64,000 bases of DNA. It comes from Craspedostauros australis. Taxonomy: Eukaryota; Bacillariophyta; Bacillariophyceae; Mastogloiales; Achnanthaceae. The stretch covers positions 1,178,001 to 1,242,000 of the forward strand of contig JAMXDE010000018.1 of assembly GCA_026770025.1 (NCBI GenBank), read 5' to 3'. Of the stretch, positions 1 to 10,853 are shown in pieces (within the stretch, counting starts at the first letter, position 1; each line of letters starts with the position of its first letter). The notes under the pieces were generated by a model. That model saw only the letters and a program-made list of their open reading frames with translations. It was not told the DNA's origin and searched no databases. The position numbers and the translations under genes are program-made.

Positions 1-783
1 TTGTGGTTTGCGTGGATACCGTCTCTGTCTGTTGTTTGGTTTGGTTTGGTGAGGTTTGGTTTGATTGATTGGAGTAGCCAATTGGCGACCAAAGGCATCA
101 AGGGAGACAGGCAACGAAAGAAGGCAACGAAGGAGAAAGAAAGGAAGAAGGGCAGAAAGACAGAAGAGATAGATGGAGCAGAGGGAAAGACAGCAACTCA
201 CATAGTCCAACATCACCGAACGAGCAATCGTATCATCCCGCACCATACATTAATACATACAATACCGTCCCATACATTACAATAGCATCCCATACAGCAG
301 CATACAATTGCATACAATTGCATACATAGAGCTCAGTGGAGTTGAAATAAGCCGAGTTGACGTCCATCATCATCTATCACAACACAGAACAACAGAACAA
401 CAGAACAACAAATCAAACCGACTTTCCACACACCACAAAGCAGCAACTTGCAACTCCAACAAGGAACTCCACAATCCTCGGACTTGCGCAGCCATCATTC
501 CTGTCAACGCCGTCATCAGCAACATTGACATTGACAACAAGGAGAGCAACGACAGCACTGCACTCCAGGCGCAACGAGAAAGTGAGACGAGTGCATATTG
601 CATCACACGATTCGTCCCATCTTTCCCCCATCTGCAGCCGTTGTCATCATCCAGGAGACTCAGGAGATCCAGGAGACGCATGAGGACATAATCTCATCGG
701 CCTTTGCATCTCTCATCAAGTCAAAGCAAGGAAAGAAGGCTTCTACACCCACACACACCCACACACATTCTAATACGCACAAC
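1..783. other. 5' flank of the myosin gene, no gene seen
   Basis: No coding region is supported here. The sequence has A/G-rich runs and CATACA/ACAGAACA-type short repeats. The open frame of the downstream myosin extends upstream to a TTG at 598, but no ATG in that frame precedes 784, so I treat 598-783 as leader. Likely promoter and 5' UTR. Confidence 0.5.
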
Positions 784-3700
784 ATGCCGCCTCCACTCCC
801 ACCAAGTTCGAATGCCAACAATGGCACCAGAGTGTGGGTGAAGGCATCCGCCATCACATCGGCGGCGCCTCGGATTTCCATCAAGGAGAAGCTCAGCAGG
901 CAGGGGTCCTTCAGCTCCCTGGGCCAGCATTCGTACCGCGGCTCCTCGACCACCACCACCATCTCCATGAACACCAACGCCTCCGTGGCATCGTTCTCAT
1001 CGCACAGAGACTACTCCGACAACGACAGCGACATCGGCTCCATCGGAATCCCGGCATGCCACGAGGGACGCAACCAGCAGTGGGGGTGGAAGATGGGCTC
1101 CATGATCGAATCCTCCAAGGGCAACATCATCGTGCGCATCGATGACAACGGCAGCACGCCAACCACCCTCCCGGCCAGCGCCATGTCCGACGGCGACGTT
1201 GTGCTCGCCAACGACTACGAGCTATCGCAGGAGGGCAACCCCATCTGCCCCAACGACCTCATCTCCCTCACGCATCTGCACGAGCCGGCCGTCGTCGAGT
1301 GTCTGCAGAGCCGCTACAACGATGACAAGATCTACACCTTCACGGGGCCCGTCCTGCTGGCCCTCAACCCCTTCCAGGCCGTGCGCGGTCTCTACAGCGA
1401 GACCAACATGAAGCGCTACTGGGACAAGGCGGAGAAGAACACCAAGGAGAACCTCCCGCCGCACGTCTACGCCATCGCCGACAATTCATTCCGCAGCATG
1501 ATGCGCTGTCTCGACGAGTCGTTGGGCGTCGAGCATCCCAAGTGCTGCAACCAGGCCATTCTGGTCAGCGGCGAGTCCGGCGCAGGCAAGACGGTCACCA
1601 CCAAATTCGTCATGAAGTACCTCGCGGCCTTGTCGCAACGTGCCGGCAACCAGCCATCGGAGAAGCGCGCCTACCTCAAGGTCAAGGAGCAGCGCACCAT
1701 GACGCCGCCACGGACGTCCGGGGTCGGCGGCGGATGGAAGACCGGTTGGTCCGGCACCCTGCGCAAGACGTCCTCCCGCGAAAACGACCTCGGCTTGTCC
1801 AGCGTCACCTGCCTGGGCGGTCCGGGATCCCTCAACTCCATCGAGGCCAAGGTCCTGCAGAGCAATCCCATCCTGGAGAGTTTCGGAAACGCCAGAACCG
1901 TCCGCAACGACAACTCCAGCCGATTCGGAAAGTTCATCGAAATCCAATTCACCCGCACCGGACGTCTCGTCGGTGCCAAGATCGACGTCTACCTCCTCGA
2001 GAAGGTCCGTCTCGTCACGCAGGCCTCGGGCGAGCGCAACTACCACATCTTCTACGAGATTCTGTCCGGCGCCATGGGCGCGGCCGAGCTGCGCAAATTC
2101 TTCATCGCCTCCACGGCCAACGTCGACGACTTCCGCATCACGGCCAACGGCACCTACGACCGACGCGACGGCGTGTGCGACCGCGACACCTTCGGCTCGC
2201 TCAAGACCGCCCTCAACATGATGAAGTTCACCGCGGAAGAGCAGAGCGACGTCTTCTCCATCGCCGCCATCCTCCTCCACGCCTCCAACCTCACCTTCCA
2301 CGACATGGATCAGGAGTGCGCCCTCGACGAGCAGAACATACACCTCGAGCCCGTGTGCCATCTCCTCGGCGTCACGCCCGATGACCTCAACCAATCGCTG
2401 TGTCACTTCTGCATCACGGCCGGCCGCGACACGCACGTGCGCCGGTCCCTCAACGCCGATCAGGCCGAGAAGGGTCTCGAGGCCTTGCTCAAGGCGACCT
2501 ACGGCGCGCTGTTCGATTACCTCGTGGGACGCATCAACGATTCGATCGCCTTCCAGCAGTACCAGCTCGATGAGAATGGCGAGCCGGTGCCCGTGCCGCA
2601 GGAGATGTCGCCGCAGGCGTGCATCGGAGTCCTGGACATCTTCGGATTCGAGTCCTTCGTCGTCAACTCCTTCGAGCAGCTTTGCATCAACTACTGCAAC
2701 GAAACCCTGCAGCAGCAGTTCAACGCCTTCGTTCTCAAGAACGAGCAGGCGGAGTACGAACGCGAAGGCATCGACTGGAGCTTCGTGGAGTTCCCGGAGA
2801 ACCAGGACGTCCTCGACCTCATCTCGAAGCGCGGCACGGGCATCCTCAGCACCCTCGACGACACGTGCCGTGCGCCGGGTCCATCCGACAAGTCCTTCGC
2901 CCTCAGCGTGTACAAGAAGTGCAAGGACCAGAACCGATTCAGCGCCTCGCGCAAGCAGACGGCGTTGCTCAAATTCTCCGTGCATCACTACGCCGGTCCA
3001 GTTGAGTACACGACGGACGGCTTTGTGGAGAAGAACCGCGACGAGCTGCCCAAGGAAACGGCGGAGCTGCTGCAGCACAGTCTCAACCCCTTCATCCGTC
3101 TGCTTGCCGACGTCATTGAAAACGGACGCAACGAGGAGGCGGCCAAGCTCATCGACACGCCGCACAAGGCGCGCCGACAGGACTCCTCGGTCGGTCGCAC
3201 GACCGTAGGCGGGCAGTTCCGCCGTCAGCTCAAGCTCCTTCGTGACAAGGTGGATCACATGTCGCCCCACTACATCCGCTGCCTCAAGCCCAACGACGAG
3301 CTCGTGCCGGATCACTTCGATCAGGCCGCCGTGGCGGAGCAGCTGCGGTGCGGCGGTATCCTGGAGGCTGTCCGTGTGGCCCGGGCCGGATTCTCCAACC
3401 ACTACCAGCACGAGGACTTCATGCGACGGTACCGATGCCTGGCGTGGAAGGAGCTGAAGAACAAGTCGTACGGCATGGGGGCGCGCTCCAGCTACGGCGG
3501 CGGTTTTGCCGGCGCGTGGAACAGCAGCCCGCAGCGGTCGTCGACCAAGAACTCTGGCTTCCGCGGTGTCTACATGCAGCAGAAGCCGCACACGGCGGAG
3601 AAGAACAGGCTTGAGGAGCAGCCCAAGGTCGATCCACGGCCATTGTGCAAGGAGCTCATCAAGATCCTGTGCCGCAAGCTGCAGCAGGTGGAGCTCGAGG

Positions 3701-4536
3701 AGAATCGCGACGACGACAGCGAGAACAGCCAGACGCAGGATGCGCCGATGACCCCGCCGGCCGCCAAGGCCAAGAGCTACTCGTACCAAGCCGCGACGCC
3801 GCCACCGGCATGGTCCAAGCGCGCTGCGCCTGGCACCAAGTCCGGTCTGCCGCCCGTGCCGTACTCGGTCAACAACAGCACGACCAACACACCCAAGTCG
3901 TCGAAGCGCCTCACGCCGTGGGAGAAGCCGCAGACGACCTTCACCAAGCCACCCTCCAGTCCTGCGCCTGCTGGCAAGACATCCAACCGCGGATCCAGCT
4001 CCAACGCGAGCGCCGATTGGGCAAAGACTGGAATTCAGCTCGGCAAGTCGAAGGTCTTCCTGCGCCATAAGGCCTTCGAGGTGCTGGAGCGCATCCGCAG
4101 CCAGGAGCAATTGAAGTCGGCCAACAAGCTCAACGCCGTCTTCCGCATGTACTTGGCGCGCGTCGCCTACCTGCATGTGCGCGATGCCGTGCGACACTCC
4201 ATGGCCAACCTGCATGCCTTCCAGGAGGAGTACAAGGAAGGCAAGGAGCAGGACCTTCACGAGTACGAGGACGAGCGCTTGGGTAAGTTCTTCCGCAACC
4301 GCACCTCGTACAACAGCGGCGACAGCGTGCTGCTCGTCGACCAATGGGCCAAGCAGGTGCGTGCCAGCATCCACAACCCCGTCCCGCGTCATGAATGGGG
4401 CAACCAGCACAATCCCTCCAAACCATTCCGATGGGTGCTGTCGGAAGGTCTGTGGAAGAAGAATCATGACGACGATCCAGAGGAAGAAGTAGCAGATCAT
4501 CAGCAGTACCATCAGCAACCTGAACACATAATGTGA
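784..4536 (+). CDS. Myosin heavy chain, motor domain with two large insertions
   Basis: Actin-based motor ATPase; single exon, 1250 residues from the ATG at 784 (context ACAACATGCC). The ATPase core is complete: P-loop GESGAGKT near residue 263, switch I NDNSSRFGKF near 376, switch II DIFGFESF near 618, the relay stretch with NYCNE, and the C-L-K-P-N-D strand near 833 followed by the EQLRCGG helix. A Gly/Ser/Arg-rich insert lengthens loop 1 between P-loop and switch I (about residues 293-355). A second insert of about 190 residues, rich in Ser/Pro/Lys, interrupts the converter region before GKSKVFLR (about 1087). One degenerate IQ-like helix follows (about 1116-1136), then a short tail of about 110 residues without a coiled coil or a recognised cargo domain. 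The N-terminal 140 residues are low-complexity and Ser-rich. The class cannot be assigned by eye; inserts and tail suggest a lineage-specific myosin. Convergent with the next gene. Confidence 0.93.
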   Translation: MPPPLPPSSNANNGTRVWVKASAITSAAPRISIKEKLSRQGSFSSLGQHSYRGSSTTTTISMNTNASVASFSSHRDYSDNDSDIGSIGIPACHEGRNQQWGWKMGSMIESSKGNIIVRIDDNGSTPTTLPASAMSDGDVVLANDYELSQEGNPICPNDLISLTHLHEPAVVECLQSRYNDDKIYTFTGPVLLALNPFQAVRGLYSETNMKRYWDKAEKNTKENLPPHVYAIADNSFRSMMRCLDESLGVEHPKCCNQAILVSGESGAGKTVTTKFVMKYLAALSQRAGNQPSEKRAYLKVKEQRTMTPPRTSGVGGGWKTGWSGTLRKTSSRENDLGLSSVTCLGGPGSLNSIEAKVLQSNPILESFGNARTVRNDNSSRFGKFIEIQFTRTGRLVGAKIDVYLLEKVRLVTQASGERNYHIFYEILSGAMGAAELRKFFIASTANVDDFRITANGTYDRRDGVCDRDTFGSLKTALNMMKFTAEEQSDVFSIAAILLHASNLTFHDMDQECALDEQNIHLEPVCHLLGVTPDDLNQSLCHFCITAGRDTHVRRSLNADQAEKGLEALLKATYGALFDYLVGRINDSIAFQQYQLDENGEPVPVPQEMSPQACIGVLDIFGFESFVVNSFEQLCINYCNETLQQQFNAFVLKNEQAEYEREGIDWSFVEFPENQDVLDLISKRGTGILSTLDDTCRAPGPSDKSFALSVYKKCKDQNRFSASRKQTALLKFSVHHYAGPVEYTTDGFVEKNRDELPKETAELLQHSLNPFIRLLADVIENGRNEEAAKLIDTPHKARRQDSSVGRTTVGGQFRRQLKLLRDKVDHMSPHYIRCLKPNDELVPDHFDQAAVAEQLRCGGILEAVRVARAGFSNHYQHEDFMRRYRCLAWKELKNKSYGMGARSSYGGGFAGAWNSSPQRSSTKNSGFRGVYMQQKPHTAEKNRLEEQPKVDPRPLCKELIKILCRKLQQVELEENRDDDSENSQTQDAPMTPPAAKAKSYSYQAATPPPAWSKRAAPGTKSGLPPVPYSVNNSTTNTPKSSKRLTPWEKPQTTFTKPPSSPAPAGKTSNRGSSSNASADWAKTGIQLGKSKVFLRHKAFEVLERIRSQEQLKSANKLNAVFRMYLARVAYLHVRDAVRHSMANLHAFQEEYKEGKEQDLHEYEDERLGKFFRNRTSYNSGDSVLLVDQWAKQVRASIHNPVPRHEWGNQHNPSKPFRWVLSEGLWKKNHDDDPEEEVADHQQYHQQPEHIM

Positions 4537-4890
4537 AGCAGCTGCGTACTCGCACCATAGCAACAACAACCGCAGCAACCACAACAATACCAACAATAAT
4601 CTAGCAACAACTCTTCATACTCGTTGAGCGACTCAGTGAGACTCTGCGGAGGAGGACTCTAGCTCGTGTTGGAAAGTGTAACCTCAAGGAGGAATTCGTT
4701 CAACTGATCCTTGTCTTCCATTTGAATATACATCTCTGCAACTGTCTCGTATAATATTTGTCATGTTCACTTACTTGTTCAACTAAACTATGATATTATT
4801 TTACATTCTTTTTTCAGCAGAGTTGCCAAACCACGAGTATGTGCTCGCATGTTTGTTGTTAAGTCACTGTTGTAGCTGTGGTCGCCTTGT
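4537..4890. other. Intergenic, convergent 3' ends
   Basis: Separates the stop of the myosin from the stop of the minus-strand gene. It is AT-rich in the middle (around 4750-4815), as expected for two 3' UTRs and poly(A) regions. No ORF, repeat or RNA gene seen. Confidence 0.5.
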
Positions 4891-7070
4891 CTAGTATCCC
4901 TCGTCTTCGTCTTCATCATCGTCGTCTTCTCCGTACTCGTCGTTGTCATCCAAGTGCTGGAAGACGACCCTCACATCGTCGTCGTCCATGTTGCCCAGCG
5001 CCCGCAGCACATGAATGCGGGCGAACTGGCGTCGCAACCAATCCTGACGCTGCGACCGAGCGCTCTGAGGTCCCTCGTCGTCTTGCTCATCGTCGCTGAC
5101 GTCGGAATCGACGTCATCAAAGTCGAACGCTCGGATGTTGGCCCTGTGGTATCCATCGTCGGCCGACCAATCGTCGTCGTCGGATGAAGAGTCATCGGCG
5201 TTGGCAGCGACAATTACTTGATCCTCGTGATCTTCTTCTTCGCCCTGTTCCACATCAATGAAAAATCTTTCATCCGCACTTTCAAAGCATTCATCATCGA
5301 TGTCGTCATCAGAATCTTCTCCTCCCTGACCATCGTCGTCGTCGTCATCACTGCTTTGTGAGGATGGCTTTTGGTTGTCGGCAACGATCATATCATCCGC
5401 ACTTCGCTTCTTACTACATGGCGTCCTGTGGGGCATTCCAGACATGGCTGACATGGCAGGTTTTGCGGTAGCAACCGCAGCAACAGTACCTGCCGCGTGC
5501 ACGGCCGCAGTAATCATGCCTGCCACTCCAGCGGGTTTGGCGGATACTTTCTTGTCACCGTCGTCCTCTTTTTCTTCTTGCTGAACTGCCGCCTCTGCCG
5601 CCGCTGCTTTCTCCTTCTTATCCTCTTCCTGCTTCTGCTGAAGGATGGCCTTGAGCTTGGACTTTTCCTTCTTCCTGCGCAACTTCATGCCCTTGCTGTT
5701 ATCCTCGAACCAGTCCCAGCGGCACATGTTGAGGATGTAGTAGATGCATTCATCCGGGAGTCTGCTCCAGGGCGATTCCCACCTTCGCTGGCACATCATC
5801 AAGGCGCGGGCGCCCTCCTGGAAGTTTCCGCCGAACTTGAGGTGCATGTGCGGATTCCACAGCTTGTAGACGGCGCCGTACTCCAGCTTGCCGACGAACT
5901 CGCGGCGCTCTCTCCAGGCATTGCCCCATCCCCAGATGGGCCGTCGTCCGAAGACCTCCGTCGAGACGTGAGCCCGGCCGGAGTGGATGACGAGCTTGTC
6001 ATCCTGATAGCGCTTCTTGCTGCCGTGGTAATGACTGTTGTCGTAGACGATGGCCTGATCACCAGGCAGGGTGGAGTGTATGTAAATGGCGCGCACTTGG
6101 CCTGGTTTGAGGACGATGGGCTTGTCGAGTTCCAAGCTGCAGTAGGTGCGAACGGATGGACTGTGGGTTTTCTCGTAGAGCTTGTCCCAGTGCTTTGCCT
6201 TCAACTTGAACTTGTGCGAGGTATTCCTTCGCAACTCCAGTTGGTCGCTGGTTTGGTGCTGATGCTGGCGGCCCTCCTCGATGATCTCCTTGCTGACCCA
6301 GACAGTGAGTGGACCCAAGTAGCCACGCACCGCGATGCTCTTGATGACCAGATGATCCAGCGGCAGGAGGTCCTTGCATTTGATGGGGAACATGATCCCG
6401 CTGCAAAGGCAGAGCGATGAATGATGTCGCGCAGTGGGAGGAGATGATGTGCACCATGAACGTGGTGAGAGTACGCGTATGGCACCACAACAGGCCAATC
6501 AATAGGCCGATGATGAGATGGTGTGGTACGGTGTGGCATGTATTGCGATTGGAATCGGAGAGTGGGGTACAGGAAAAACACAAGAGAGTGAGAAACGAGA
6601 ATGATTGTCGAGCACGGCAGATTGCTCGTGTGGCTGTGTAGCTGTGTGCCACGAGAAGCATCGGTCCGAACGGAATTTCCCAAATGATAGCTCTGTTGAA
6701 TTGGAGCCAATCGTCTGACATGAGCGATCGCGCCGCCGTCGCACTCACCAGAAGGTGTGATCCTCATTGTCTGTGAAGGTTGAATACATCGGCGCCGCAT
6801 CACCAAAGAAAGAAAGCAACGAGGGAATGGTGTGAGTGAGCGAGTGGTTGAATGATTGAGTGGTCGGCAATGTTGCATCTCCCCCAGAATGGTCCAACAC
6901 AGGTCGCCCATTATCATCAACAGCAGCCAAAGAACAGCATGCAGCCGTTCCCGACATCAAAGCGTAGTTCCATACTATATTATTATAGAATAGTACGCAC
7001 CTAATGTATCCACCTTTACGTTCTCATGGATCTCGTACGTCGCCTCTGTGGGGCGGTTGAAGGCTGCCAT
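4891..7070 (-). CDS. Conserved diatom-type protein of unknown function with acidic tail (3 exons)
   Basis: Proposed exons on the minus strand are 7070-7001, 6770-6749 and 6400-4891, giving 533 residues. Introns: 7000-6771 (GTGCGT...pyrimidine tract...CACAG) and 6748-6401 (GTGAGT...TTTGCAG). The phases, 1 then 2, match. The 5' part is less certain: exon 2 is only 22 nt, and an alternative start at the ATG at 6957 (572 residues, one intron) stays open. Visible regions: an N-terminal segment with MFPIKCKDLLPLDHLVI and YLGPLTVWVS, a central block ending in a RLPDECIYYILNMCRWDW motif, a basic Lys-rich helix with Q/K/E coiled-coil character, then a long Asp/Glu/Ser-rich tail. The central block is familiar to me from uncharacterised diatom proteins; the LPDE...I-L pattern is faintly F-box-like, but I would not claim an F-box. 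No enzyme motif seen. Basic and acidic C-terminal tracts suggest a nuclear protein (inference). Confidence 0.75.
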
Positions 7071-8119
7071 GATTCTGTTTTAATGTCTTCGGCTGCTACT
7101 TCTGCTGCTGCTGCTGCGGTGGTCGGCGTCTCGCTGGTTGCCCTCTCTGCTGCTCTGTTGCTTTCTTGCTCTTTTGCGATCCTTTCCGCCTCCTTGAGTT
7201 GTTTTCTCACTTGTGTTGTTGCTCTGTGTGATCGCTGCGGTACGAGCTATGTCTGGTACTTCTTCGTACCACTTGGATCAACTCAAGTCAAGCCAAGTCA
7301 AGTCAAACCTGTGACACTCTGAATCCACAGATTGGTCAATGAATGGATGGAGGGGATGAATTACGACCAATAAGGGTTGGCAACGAAGTGTGCAGGTGGA
7401 TGGATTGTGAACGCGAGAGATGAGTGTTTGGATGTTCTTTGTTGTGTTGCGTTGTGTTGTGTCGTGTTGTGTCGTGTTGTGTCGTGCTGTGCTGTTCCCA
7501 TCTTCTTTGCTTTCTTGTTGATTTCTGTTTACGAATAGCTCGTGGTCCACTCGCCAACACTTCCCGCAACACGGTGAAGTTTTTGTGTGTCTTCTGTGTT
7601 TGTGTGTGTTCTGATCGCTGTTCTGTGTGATGGATCCGATTCGTCACTTTGGCTGCAGAGAAAGCTAAAATCATCGCACAATTGTCGGATGGAAGAGCGA
7701 TCATTCATGCTGACGTCAATGCAATGGAACGATCCACGATCACATGCCTAACTTCATTTGGAAGTCTACGAGCACCGGAAGGATCAACACGCAACATAGG
7801 ATCGAACGCACCGCTGTGTGGTTCTTGTAAACATACCATTCCATGAAAGCAATAGATCATCCCATAACATGCTGTCGGCTAGAGCCCCATTCCATCCCTC
7901 TTCATCACACTTTGGTTTTTGTGTTTAAATTTGTTTAGATTCATGCTAAAATTTGTGGAATACTCTCTCCCCAACAAAAAGTATAGTGCGAGTAAGTGTG
8001 TGCTGCTGCTTACCAATGGCCACGACGCATGCGCCTCATCCCTGTGCCTGCGCACAGCACTTTGCTCACACTCGTGCTCGCAGCCGAAGTTGGGTTGTGG
8101 CAACGATCAAGTGTTATCG
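7071..8119. other. Intergenic, no gene seen
   Basis: Upstream of one minus-strand gene and downstream of another. A 64-residue open frame at 7016-7210 (minus) has no ATG and overlaps exon 1 of the neighbour in another frame, so I do not call it. The stretch near 7438-7498 is a simple pentanucleotide-like repeat, listed separately. Confidence 0.45.
7438..7498. repeat. GTTGT/GTCGT simple repeat
   Basis: About 60 bases made of alternating TTGTGTTG and TCGTGTTG units, an imperfect microsatellite. It gives Thr/His/Asn/Asp-rich phantom peptides on the minus strand. Confidence 0.8.
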
Positions 8120-10853
8120 TCAGACAGAAGCAACCTCCTTGGTTTGTGACAGAGAAATGCCGGGAGTGATGGTTATGACGTTCTGCTGCTCCACCTTGAC
8201 AGGTGCGGGTGCTGAAGGTTTGCTCATTTCACTGTCGCCACATGTTCTGGCCTTCTTGGCGACGGGCGCAGGGGTATTGGCAGCATCGGCAACCGCGGAG
8301 TCCTCCTGGTTCATCTTTCTCTTCGGAGATACCGTGGGCTCCGGCATGGCGGCCACGGTGGCCGTGACCGTCACCATTGGCGCTGCCACCGCAGTCGCTA
8401 CCGCCACAGGAGGCGTAGCCATCACCGTTGTAGTAGCAGTCGTTGGCGAGGGCAGCTTGCTGGTCTCTGCCTCCAAGGCCTTGGCTGCGGCGGCAGCGTC
8501 TGCTGCTGCCTTGTTCTTTTGCGACTCCTCAGCCTGGTGCTTCTCGATCAGATCGAGATGGGCGCACAGGTGCCTCGCGTTGGCCTTCTTGGTCGGGTTG
8601 CGCACCATCGTTCGCAGACGCTTCTTGGCGTTCTGAATGTGCGTCTTGTAGTAGCACCGGATGCGATCTCGCAGCACCTTGTCGCTGAACGAGTCGTCGA
8701 ACTCCCAGCCTTGTTCTGTGGCCTCCTTGCGCACCAGCACAACCAGCTCGTTGTTGAATGCTTGCTGGTGAGCGGACTGGCACTTGGTTGTGGACAGTTC
8801 GTAATACTCTGCCATGCGATCTTTCAGCACTGCGAATTGCGTTTGGCACGAGCGAAAGAAGAAGACGGCGACGACAAGAGTGTGCGACGTGGTCATCACA
8901 CGAGCCGTGTGAACATGAGAAGATGCAAACAGCACGGAGATTCATCATTCAGTGAGTGGACACAGTTTTGTTTCGTTTCATTTCGCGAAGATGACGACGA
9001 AGGCAACGACGCATGGGATTACCAGATGGTGTTGCGACATGTCTCACAACACTCCTGGAGCACAACGTACCTCCCTCGAGCGGCGGATAATGGGCCCAGA
9101 AGAAGCCCTCTGGAATGACGGAACCCTTGGCGGGCCAGACGGACGGTGCCGTTCTTGGATTGATGCGCACCAACGCCATACTCAACAGGAGTTTCTTGGT
9201 CATGTCCGGGTCTTTGGCTGTGCGCTCTGCCAAGGCTGCTGCTCGTTTGGCGATCTCCTGCGCTTTCTGCAGCTCGTTCTTTTTCACGGATTTCCTGGTC
9301 GGAGACAGTGAGCGCGGCGTCTTTGGCTTCTCAGCGGATCCGGCTTTGTCAGCACCCGCCTTTCGCTTCTTTGTCGGAGTGATCTTTGGGGTCGCAGCCG
9401 CGCCTGCCTTCGCCTTGCTTTGTGCTTTGGGTTTTGGCGATGGTGCTTTGGGTTTTGGCTTTTTGGGACTGCGCTTCAACGAGAAGGCGACGGTGTCGGC
9501 GTCCTTCTTGGCACGCGATGTCATGGGGCTTGTCGGAGAGCCTGCCCGCAGCTCGTTCTCGAAGATGTCCGTGCTGCGTTTGTTGGAGTTGTGGACGAAG
9601 TCATGGAGCTTGCTGTTGATCTCCTCCTGCTCCGTGATGACCTGGACGGCGTCGAGCAGGGAACCGAAGTTCTCATCACTGCGCAAGGGCGTGTTCTGGC
9701 TGCTCTGGGACAGATTGAGGCCCGGCAGCCTTGATGCGGCGCGGGCGAGCTGCCTGGACGGGGAGACGTTCTGCGAGTCCATGCCGTCCAACCCGCGCTT
9801 GGCGCTGCTCCTGTTGGTGAATTGGGACTCAGCAAACTCCCTCTCGATGTTGCGACGCAGCTGGGACTCGGTCTGCGAGGCCCCGATCTTGTAGCTGTCC
9901 AGCTGGGCGATCTTGCTCTCTTGCGACATGAGCCCCAGTCCTGGTGTTTCCTGCATGAGCCCCATCCCCGCCCTGCTGTCCTGCGACAGCGGCGCAAGAC
10001 CAACGCTCTGCTGCGACAGCAGATCCAGGCGGCGACCCACAGACATGGACATGGACATCGACATGGCCTGCGACTGGCTGGCGGAGTAGCCCAGGGCGAT
10101 GCCGCCCTGCCTCGAATCGTCCTCCATGGTGCGTTGCGAGTTGCCCAGGAGCTCCTGAGACAGGATGGACTGCGATCCGATGACCTGCTTCAAGGCGCCC
10201 TCGTTGTCCAGCTGCCGGATGTGCTCATCGGATTGGCTGAAGCCTTGGCTGATGGAGAGCAGGCCGCTGTGCTGCTGCTGCTGCCGTTGCTGAGACTGGG
10301 ATTGCGGGTCGTCGTCCGAATCGTCGGAGACGGGGGATGACGTTGTCGGCTCTGTGCAGGCTGTGCTCGGTGTGGTGTTCTCCTCCAGCTTCGGCTTTGT
10401 CGGCGAAGACGGTGAGGGATCTTCGGCGATGATGGTGGCTGGTGGCTTTCCCTTCTCCTCGTTGCTTTGGTTGCTGTTGTTGCTTTGGGAGCTGTTTTCT
10501 GCCTCCACCTTGACGTTCACCTGGACGTTCACCTTCGGCCTTGCGTTGTTCGCCTCACCAGCTTGTGCGATTTTGGCCCTGGGACTTCCATTGATCTTCT
10601 CGATGCTCATAATTGCTCCCGCGAGTGTTGCCGCCACTTCTGCCTCGGCTTGGGATCCTGCCTTTGTTGGGGTTCGTTGCAGTGTGTTATTGTTACTGTT
10701 ACTGTTACTGTTGGTGTGGCTGTTGCTATTGCCACGCTTTGGCGATGCGGATGGTGATGCCGTGTCTTCGGACGTTTCCGTTTCGCTTCCCTCTTTCCCG
10801 TTGCGTGTGCTGCCCGCGTTGGTCCTCTTCAGGATGAACTTTGCGTTGGCCAT
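8120..10853 (-). CDS. Diatom-type protein with an SQ-cluster domain and WAHYPPLE...EYYELS module (2 exons)
   Basis: Exons 10853-9071 and 8829-8120 (830 residues), intron 9070-8830 with donor GTACGT and acceptor TTCGCAG; both ends are phase 1, and the join restores [17 protein letters not shown]. Start is an ATG at 10853 ([10 protein letters not shown]). The N-terminal half is low-complexity. Residues about 180-395 hold roughly 18 Ser-Gln dipeptides, far above the usual threshold for an SQ/TQ cluster domain, the ATM/ATR kinase target region of many DNA-damage proteins. A Lys/Pro-rich basic stretch with several SPTK/SPKR-like sites follows (about 450-540). The conserved part starts near [11 protein letters not shown] and runs through [33 protein letters not shown] and an Arg/Lys-rich helical block. 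The C-terminus is Ala/Thr/Val-rich with a KRKMNQED-type basic patch. I know the C-terminal module only from uncharacterised diatom proteins. Role unknown; nuclear location and checkpoint-kinase control are inferences. Confidence 0.8.

Noticed and set aside
598-783. N-terminal extension of the myosin frame
   Set aside because: It begins with TTG; the first in-frame ATG is at 784 with better context.
1486-4596. 1036-residue open frame antisense to the myosin
   Set aside because: It mirrors a GC3-rich gene, which depletes stops on the opposite strand. The product is Leu/Val/Arg/Glu-rich without motifs.
5497-6420. 307-residue plus-strand frame
   Set aside because: Antisense shadow of the conserved minus-strand gene, which has recognisable motifs and matching splice phases.
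6745-6957. Single long first exon starting at the ATG at 6957
   Set aside because: Possible, but it contains a clear intron-like pyrimidine tract before CACAG, and the ATG at 7070 has a good donor in matching phase. Kept only as an alternative.
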